This document shows positions 57,561 to 64,000 of a stretch of 64,000 bases of DNA, one piece after another. A program made the position numbers and the translations under genes. The notes under the pieces were generated by a model. That model saw only the letters and a list, made by a program, of their open reading frames with translations, was not told the DNA's origin and ran no database searches. The DNA is from Dactylis glomerata (lineage: Eukaryota > Streptophyta > Magnoliopsida > Poales > Poaceae), in the NCBI GenBank assembly GCA_007115705.1, contig QXEO01000382.1, positions 5,709,208-5,773,207 on the forward strand, read 5' to 3'. Numbering within the stretch: position 1 is the stretch's first letter; the number at the start of each line of letters is the position of its first letter.

Positions 57561-57648
57561 GCGAAAAGGGTCTGATCCGGCTAAATTTCAAAAACAGGTT
57601 TACTTTGCGTTAAAGTTTCATCTTTGGGTTAGATTTGTCTAACTGGCC
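57485..57648 (-). repeat. Right TIR of the MULE
   Basis: This 164-bp arm ends GTCTAACTGGCC and is followed by the 9-bp duplication CAGAAGCTC. It is the partner of 33931-34094. Confidence 0.92.
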
Positions 57649-57657
57649 CAGAAGCTC

Positions 57658-59046
57658 GTGAAACTGCTCGCGAGCGGTTTCTGCAATTGCACATGATGCG
57701 ACCTTAGTGGTCAAAATAAGCGCGGTTGTACGGGGAGACTTCTTTTGAGCTTGAGCTGCGCACCACCTCGAAGTCTGCTGCAAAGCTAAAAAGAAGTCGG
57801 CCTGACGCGGACCATCGCGCATGAGAGAACGAGACATCGCGCATGGAGCTGGCACGTGTTTAATCCAGGACATCTTGTTCTCCACCAATCAGAGGCAAGG
57901 ATTACTTGTTCTCCACGGATAGGAGAAAGGTCACGGGTGTATGTTTTCACGTCCAGGTTTGCTTCACAACCTGTTTTTTTTTATTTTTTTTCTCTTTTTT
58001 CTTCTTTTAATTTTCTTTCCCATCTCATTTTTTTACTTAGTTTAGTGTTTAATACTGGTTCTTTTTTCTGGACATGTTTTTTATTTCTTATATTTTTATT
58101 TTTCATTTATTTTTCTTAGTTTAGTTATTATACATGTTTCTAATTTCTATTTATTTTCTTTTAAATTACCTTTTCATTATTTTTTGTTTTGTTCTTCGTG
58201 TCGTAATTTTTGTTTGCGGATATACATACATGTTTGTTCCTAAATTTATAGTTATTTGTTCCTTTATTTATAACTTTTTGTTTCACCTACTCTTTAAATT
58301 AGCTTTGGATTTTTTTCCTTATGATTTTAGTTTTTTTGTTCCCAAGTGTATAATTATTTGTTCTTTCACTTAGAAATATTTCTTCCTTCACTCGGAAATA
58401 TTTGTTCCAAATATTTTATCTAGTATTTAGTTTCATGACATTGTCTTTTTATACAATGAATTTTGTTCTAAAATGTATAGTTATTTGTTCCTTCAGTCAT
58501 AATTTTTGTTCCCGGAAATGCTATTTTTGTAGCTATCTAGACCATCCAGCGCATGGGGTTGCTTTGAGATCTAGAGAAAGTTTGGGCTAGTGAATCCTTT
58601 GCATACCATTTTCTGCATTTTGCAATAAGGTTGTCAGACCCGTGAATAGCGCAGGAGAGGGAGCCGCAGTGCTCTTTTCGTCATGCCCAGGATTCCCGCG
58701 GCAGTGTTCATGACTCCCCTATACTGTGTACCCATACCGCCTTGCTGTACATATTTTTGTCCAGACGATTTTGATGCAGATCAAACAAGACAGCTCATTG
58801 GGTTTCTTTTTGACACAGCGGCAGACAACCTGCACTGCTAGGGGCAATGCTAGATGGCACGCACTCTAGCGTTGAAAAGCAAGACCCAAATGTCTCCGAG
58901 AATTCATGGAACAGAGCGGAAGATTTCAAATTTCATAATACATATCAAGGTGACGAGTTTTATCAGTTAGCTAGCAAATCTCGGTTAGCAAGGAGTGTCA
59001 GCATGTACACTCAAGAGCTTACAGAGCTCACAATACATGCAGAATT
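57658..59046. other. MULE right flank and T-rich repeat
   Basis: No gene is recognised. A minus-strand ORF (57888-57610) runs across the MULE junction and has no known domain. From about 57965 to 58520 the plus strand is a T-rich degenerate repeat with TTTGTTCC words. An ORF at 58847-59077 is unremarkable. Confidence 0.5.
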
Positions 59047-59412
59047 TTACACACCAGCCAAACTTGGTACAAAATAGTAGCCAAACCAATGGGTGTGGTG
59101 AGTGAGGAAGTGGGTCGAGTTGAGGTCAGAGACCCGGAGCTCGTCCAGCGACGCGAGGGTGCGGCCAGAGTGGAGGCGCACCTCCATACCCCGCTCGGCG
59201 AGGAGATCCACGATGATGGAGCCATTGGGGCGGTCTAGCTCGGCGTCGTCCATGGAGCTGTCGTAGTCGTCGCAATGGACGCCGGCCATCCGTCTCCCTG
59301 CCCCCGCTGCCGCGGAGTCGGAGCGCTTCCGGCGCAGCAGCTTGATGATGGTCCACGCCAGGTTCGCTGCCTTCTGCTGCTGGTGATGCTTGGGCGGACG
59401 CGCCGCCGCCAT
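59047..59412 (-). CDS. Hypothetical protein, 121 aa (tentative)
   Basis: A single-exon frame starts MAAARPPKHHQQQKAANLAW. It has a basic stretch (IIKLLRRKRSD), then an acidic one (DDYDSSMDDAELD), and ends in an aromatic segment (HWFGYYFVPSLAGV). I do not recognise the family. The GC content is gene-like and unlike the flanking repeats, but a chance ORF or the first exon of a longer or decayed gene is equally possible. A GT at the codons after ELRV could be a donor. Confidence 0.3.
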   Translation of the reverse strand: MAAARPPKHHQQQKAANLAWTIIKLLRRKRSDSAAAGAGRRMAGVHCDDYDSSMDDAELDRPNGSIIVDLLAERGMEVRLHSGRTLASLDELRVSDLNSTHFLTHHTHWFGYYFVPSLAGV

Positions 59413-59986
59413 GTGCGCCTACATTGCGCGGGCTGCTTCCTCTCACCTCTCCTCCTCCAGCTTCCCTCACTTTGGCTTCCGTCCGCTTCTGCTGGTTGGC
59501 TTCACCTGCGCGGCAGCGGCACAACTAGGTGGAGTATGCACCGCGGGAACAGATCCGGCCTCTGGCGTTCTAGGCGGCCGTCAGTGACAAGATCTACAAC
59601 ACGGGAGGAGGACGAGAGGGGAAATATTGGTTCCTTGTTATGGTTTGGGGGCAGCTGACAAAATATGCCTCGCATGGTTAGGATGTGCGCTAGTATGAGA
59701 AAGTATCCCATGAAAACTGCTATGCAGTGCAAACCTGAAAACTCCCACCTGTGTCGTTGGATATGAAATGAGTGATCTGGATTCGTCTTCTTCCTGTACC
59801 AGAACTTTTGCAATCACACGCCCGCCACGGACATTGTACTTTTACAGAGAACACCATATACATTGTCGTCCTCTCAAAACACCGCATAGCCAGATGAGCC
59901 ACCGCAGGTTTTCCACATAGCAGCTACGGCGGCGGTTCTCAGTAGGGCGACTCGCCGCACAACCAAGAAGGTTCGGAAGGGACGGG
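59413..59986. other. Spacer, no gene recognised
   Basis: Short overlapping ORFs on both strands are not convincing. The CT-rich part at 59440-59480 could be the upstream region of the 59047-59412 frame. Confidence 0.4.
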
Positions 59987-62378
59987 TGATGCTACCGAGT
60001 TGATGAAGTAAAACAACCGGCCCGTTGGGAACCCCAAGAGGAAGGTGTGATGAATATAGCAGCAAGATTTTCCCTCAATTAAGAAACCAAGGTTTATCGT
60101 TCTTGGAAAGGAGAGACAAACGACTGAAGGTGATGCAGACTGGCTTAATAGCACTCCAACAAGGGCGCCGTTTAACGATACTTGTTGACTCGTCTTCGGC
60201 CAGTAGCAACGCGGAACCTGCACACAACACAACCAAGTACTTTGCTTCCAACTTACGATGAGGTTGTCAATCTCACCGGTTTGCTTGAAACAAAGGTTAT
60301 GAGTGTATCGAGTGGAAAACAATAGAGGTATGTGCTACTCGGTGATGACGCCAGAAAAGAGCTGTGGCGTGTAGTTGACGTGGGAGCAGTAAGTCCTTGT
60401 GCGTGGTGATGACCAGCCCGTTGGGAACCCCAAGAGGAAGGTATGATGAGTGTAGCGGCAAGTTTTCCCTCAGTTAAGAAACCAAGGTTTATCGAACAGG
60501 AGAGGAGAGACGGTGACGACTGAAGGTGTTGTGGAACCTGCACACACACAAACAAATACTTTGTTCCCAACTTGCGATGAGGTTGTCAATCTCACCGGTT
60601 TGCTTGAAACAAAGGTTATCAGTGTATCGAGTGGAAAACAGTAATAATATGCGAATAAAGTAAACAGTGCGGGAAAAGTAAACAGGTGATTGCAATATGA
60701 TTAAAATAGGACCGGAGTCCACAGTTCACTAGTGGTGTCTCTCCATAGATAAAATAACATGCTGGGTAAACGAATTACAGTTGGGCAATTGATAGAATAG
60801 AGATAACGTGATATGTCAAGAAGATCACTATGAGATTTACTCTGGGCATTACAACAAAATACATAGACCGCCATCCAACTGCATCTATGACTAATAATCC
60901 ACTCCCGGGGATATCAATCCGAACACCCTAGAAGTATTAAGTTGCGAACAACAGATAATTGTATTAAGCAAAGTGTGTAATGTAAACAAAGCATATGCCC
61001 TTGAGCATATGAATGTTGTTTTCTCCCTAGTAGCAACAACACATCTACCACCTTAGAGGTTTCTGTCACTCCCCCAGGTGAAATAGAGGCATGAACCCAC
61101 TATCGAGCATAAATACCCCCTCTTGGAGTCACTAGCAACTACTCGGCCAAGATAGCTACTAACAACGGAGAGCATGCAAGATCATAAACAACATAGAGAT
61201 AACAAAAGATATAATTCAGTACAGCAACTTAATTATAAACACCAATATTCATCGGATCCCAACAAACCAACATCATAGAATTACATAACGGTGATCTCAA
61301 TCATGTAGGGCAGCTCATGAGATCTAAACATGAAGCACATGGTGGAGAAGACAACCATCTAGCTACTGCTATGGACCCATAGTCCAAGGTAGACTACTCA
61401 CTCATCGCTCCGGAGGCAAGCATGGCGATGAAGAAGACCTCCGGTGGCGATTCCCCTCTCCGGCAGGGTGCCGGGAAGAGCTTCTGGACCCTCCCGATCT
61501 TCGGGTCGACGGCGGCGGCGTATCGCGATGTGTTCTGGAAATCTGATCGGGCTTTAGGTTTTTCTCGTCGGGGGGTACTTATAGGCGAAGGGGCATCGTC
61601 AGAGGTGGAGCCAGGCTCCCTCACATGGGCCCGGCGCGGCCAGGGGCCTGGCCGCGCCACCCCCTTGTGTGGGGCCCTGGTGGCCCCCCTCCGACACTTC
61701 TTCGGATCTCTGGAAGCTTCCGGGTAAAATAAGACTTCAGGAACTTGTTTCGTCCAATTCCGAGAATATTTCCTGTGTATCACTTCTGAAACACAAAAAC
61801 AGCAGAAAACAGGAAACTGGCACTGTGGCGCTTGTTAATAGGTTAGTTCCGGAAAATGCATAAAAGTGCCACTAAGTGTAACGAAACAATGGGCAAATGG
61901 TGTAAAAACAAGCATGGAGCATCAAAAATTATAGATACGTTTGAGACGTATCAGTATGCGAGTAAAGTAAACAGTGCGAGTAAAGTAAACAGGTGATAGC
62001 AATATAATGGAAATAGGACCGGGGTCCACAGTTCACTAGTGGTGTCTTTCCATAAGATAAATAACACATGCTGGGTAAACAAATTACAGTTGGGCAATTG
62101 ATAGAATAAAGATAAACGTGATATGTCAAGAAGATCACTATGAGATTTACTCTGGGCATTACAACAAAATACATAGACCGCCATCCAACTGCATCTATGA
62201 CTAATAATCCACTTGTGGCGAATCAATCCGAGAACTCCACAAGTATTAAGTTGCGAACAACAGATAATTGCAGTAAGCAAAGTGTGTAATGTAAACAAAG
62301 CATATGCCCTTGAGCATATGAATGTTGTTTTCTCCCTAGTAGCAACAACACATCTACAACCTTAGAGGTTTCTGTCAC
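59987..62378 (-). mobile_element. Older LTR of the nested-element family, split
   Basis: Segments 59987-60332 and 61954-62378 together align in order with the LTRs at 41317 and 46709. Shared words include CCCGTTGGGAACCCCAAGAG and GAGGTTTCTGTCAC. The left piece begins TGATGCTACC, matching the LTR terminus. It is interrupted by the solo LTR at 60333-61953 and cut off at 62378 by the next element, so its other half is not in the window. Confidence 0.8.
60333..61953 (-). mobile_element. Solo LTR inserted in the older LTR
   Basis: This 1621-bp LTR starts TGCTACTCGG and ends GAGACGTATCA, with the duplication GTATG on both sides (60328-60332, 61954-61958). There is no internal sequence, PBS or PPT, so it is the product of LTR-LTR recombination. 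It keeps the 22-bp segment absent from 46709-48356. Confidence 0.9.
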
Positions 62379-62711
62379 TGACGAGGGTTAACTCGACAAA
62401 TGTCCTAGATGAAGGACTTAGGATCGGGGAGATAGGGCGTCGGATGAACTCGAAGGTAAAGTTGGTCGAAATAGGTGTGTATCGAAAGTAAACTTGGGTG
62501 TTCAACCTGGCTTGCTTTCAATCTGCCCTACACCGTCCCCTCCTGGCCCCTATATATAGGTGGCCAGGTCTCGAGGATCGGGTAGGGTACGATACAGATT
62601 ACAATATCGATATACGGCAATAACTCGTATTCGACTATCATTACAATTGGGCCTAGCTTATCGGGCCTCAGGGGTACTCAACTAACGGGCTCTATTAACT
62701 ATACCCTTGTC
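62379..62711 (-). repeat. Probable 3' LTR of another element
   Basis: Its ends are TGACGAGGGTTAA and, in reverse complement, TGACAAGGGTATAG, so the 333-bp unit is TG...CA with short inverted ends. On the minus strand it is preceded by a CTCAGGGGCTAC tract typical of a PPT next to a grass gypsy LTR. A TATATATA word lies at about 62549-62556. The partner LTR would lie beyond the window. Confidence 0.55.
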
Positions 62712-63736
62712 AGTAGCCCCTGAGATTCTACCAGAATTATAAATTCAGGTTGAATCTCTAATCTTTAAATCTTCGACTTGATCAATTTCTTCGACTTCTT
62801 CATATCTTCAAATCTTCGACTTAGTCTTTTCGACTTATTTTCATGATATTCTTTCGCAAGGGGTTTTGATGAGCAAGCCTGACAACTCTGACGGATCAAG
62901 AGGTCAGTTAACTGCCGGAACAGATACTTGTCACCTACTTCAAATTCAATCCCCTTGGACTTGAATTCGGGATACCGGTCAAATCCATTCTTTTGCCGCA
63001 TTTAGGACTTACAAAGAATGAATCCTAGTGGTTCTCAGGGTACCTAGTGCGTCCACCAGGATTTTCTTCGCGTCGTAGACACGGATACATACCAGCAGAG
63101 CGCATCCATGTGCGTATACCAGGCCACACAGGATGGATCCCGGGGTCTTACCTTCGTGACAAGTCACGGCATTCGAGTCGTGTTGCGATAACACAACTCG
63201 AGAATCTTATGTCGCAGTCAAATTTCGACTGAAAATACTCGGGTTTCTACAACCATAAAACTCGCTCCCGATGGGAGTAACACTCCTACACTTCTCCAAT
63301 CTATAATGCTTTACCAATAAATATCGTCGGGTGCGCGCTCCGCGCTCCCGATGGGAGTAGCCCCCGAGGCTATAGTCGAAAAAATAGTTTTCGAGTATAG
63401 GCTCAAGAGATAATGTAGCTCTTAATACTTCAACTCAAAACACTTCAACTACAAGGCTTTGCAACTCGAGATACTTTAACTCCAAAAGTAACAGCCCCTA
63501 GGGCTATAAAAAATTATTCACATATGATCCTTTCTGCATTTGTCGGCGCCATCCTGTTTTTTTCATGACGTCAATGAAGACGTAGCTCTTCATCAGTGCG
63601 AACCGTTTTTTTGGGTAATACTGCAACTTTCACAATTTTTTGACCGTTTGTTGGGCTGCACGATTTTTGACCGTTGGTGGGCTGCCGTTTCCGATCTTTG
63701 CGCCACGTCGCAGCCCACAATCCTTTTCCCAGAAGA
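62712..63736. other. Interior of the right-edge element, non-coding
   Basis: No gene is recognised. CTTCGACTT-like words repeat near 62765-62840, and GCTCCCGATGGGAGTA occurs twice (near 63265 and 63345). The second is followed by GCCCCCGAGGCTA, wording common in grass gypsy 3' regions. Confidence 0.5.
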
Positions 63737-63744
63737 TATATAAA
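63737..63744 (+). promoter_or_regulatory. TATA box for the plus-strand ORF
   Basis: TATATAAA lies about 146 bases before the ATG at 63890, with CT-rich leader-like sequence between them. It points the opposite way to the LTR at 62379-62711. Confidence 0.6.
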
Positions 63745-63889
63745 TGGCATAGTGGGGAATCGTACTGTTTATCAGCTCGTTCCATCCGCCGCCTCCATTG
63801 CTAATCTCCCTTGCCTCTTCCTCTCTTGCGGAGCCCCTGAGCGCGCTTTGTGCTGGATGCGCGTGAAACATCTGGCCACTAAGAGCACC

Positions 63890-64000
63890 ATGGCCAAGAC
63901 GTCTGCCACCAAATGGGTGCGCTCCACCATCACCAAGAAGGAGGTGGAGAAGGCCAGGGCGGACGGTCTCATCTCCGCCCAGGATTCCATCCAATTCCCA
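63890..64000 (+). CDS. N terminus of a Transposase_28-like TE protein (partial)
   Basis: The frame starts MAKTSATKWVRSTITKKEVE (start context AGCACCATGGCC) and stays open for 37 codons to the window edge. This opening is familiar from grass proteins with the putative gypsy-type transposon domain PF04195 (Transposase_28), recalled rather than searched. Such proteins occur as extra ORFs, often antisense, in Tat-lineage Ty3/gypsy elements. The orientation opposite to the adjacent LTR and the private TATA box fit that. Only the start is visible. Confidence 0.6.
   Translation, partial: MAKTSATKWVRSTITKKEVEKARADGLISAQDSIQFP

Larger units (their letters stand above)
33931..57648 (+). mobile_element. 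Mutator-like element (MULE) with transposase and PMD genes
   Basis: The termini are GACCAGTTAGAC at the left and, in reverse complement, GGCCAGTTAGAC at the right. They open 164-bp TIRs with about nine mismatches. An exact 9-bp duplication CAGAAGCTC lies at 33922-33930 and 57649-57657. The element carries a MuDR-type transposase gene on plus and a plant-mobile-domain gene on minus, pointing at each other. Without the Athila insertion it is about 6.4 kb. Both genes are broken. Clusters of a fixed-spacing dyad lie at both ends and in the middle. Confidence 0.92.

Noticed and set aside
57610..57888. Minus-strand ORF running into the MULE right end
   Set aside because: Part of it is TIR sequence. 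The flank portion has no recognisable domain, and the pre-insertion reading does not extend it far.
58847..59077. Plus-strand 76-aa ORF
   Set aside because: It overlaps the end of the tentative minus-strand gene, shows no domain and has ordinary non-coding composition.

Overview
The window looks like a chromosomal segment of a pooid grass, most likely Triticeae (wheat, Aegilops, barley or relatives). It holds two intron-rich plant nuclear genes in a mass of nested transposable elements (TEs). LTR termini such as TGATACGTCTC and TGATACGTCC, a Stowaway-like MITE and the PBS types are all familiar from Triticeae DNA. The species is an inference. I saw no rRNA, tRNA, CRISPR, plasmid or bacterial features.

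Layout. 1-1196: intergenic. 1202-6154: a complete minus-strand Ty1/copia element (159-bp LTRs, TSD GTTAC) with a broken gag and an open 1204-aa pol. 6242-6373: a Stowaway-type MITE. 7431-17282 (minus): a complete six-exon Raf-like protein kinase gene of the CBC1/CBC2 type (368 aa). Its first intron is 8.08 kb, most of it a candidate Helitron. 17283-20519: intergenic, with a 421-bp foldback element. 20520-26095 (minus): a complete 14-exon gene for the mitochondrial outer-membrane beta-barrel protein OM47 (430 aa). 27396-33369: a plus-strand copia element (TSD TATAA) with an integrase deletion and a frameshift.

33931-57648 is one Mutator-like element (MULE; 164-bp TIRs, 9-bp TSD CAGAAGCTC). It carries a broken transposase gene (+) and a convergent plant-mobile-domain gene (-). 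Inside the transposase tail sits an Athila-type Ty3/gypsy element (37058-54329, TSD GGAGG). Inside the Athila RT/RNase H region sits a non-autonomous gypsy-like element (41317-48356, minus, TSD GACAC). Hand-counted LTR divergence (about 1.7% for Athila, about 0.6% for the inner element) agrees with this order. 59987-62378 is an old LTR split by a younger solo LTR. From 62379 to the right edge is the 3' end of a further minus-oriented element with an antisense plus-strand ORF (Transposase_28-like).

The two host genes have consensus splice sites throughout, stay in frame at every junction and have normal family lengths, so both look functional. Most TE genes are dead. Five of the six in-frame stop codons in them fit C-to-T change at CG or CHG sites, as expected after DNA methylation.

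The most unusual signal is in the MULE. A 23-bp dyad, TACC(G/T)CC-N9-GG(A/C)GGTA, occurs at least 12 times with an invariant 9-bp spacer length but different spacer sequences. The copies lie at both ends of the element and between its two convergent genes.
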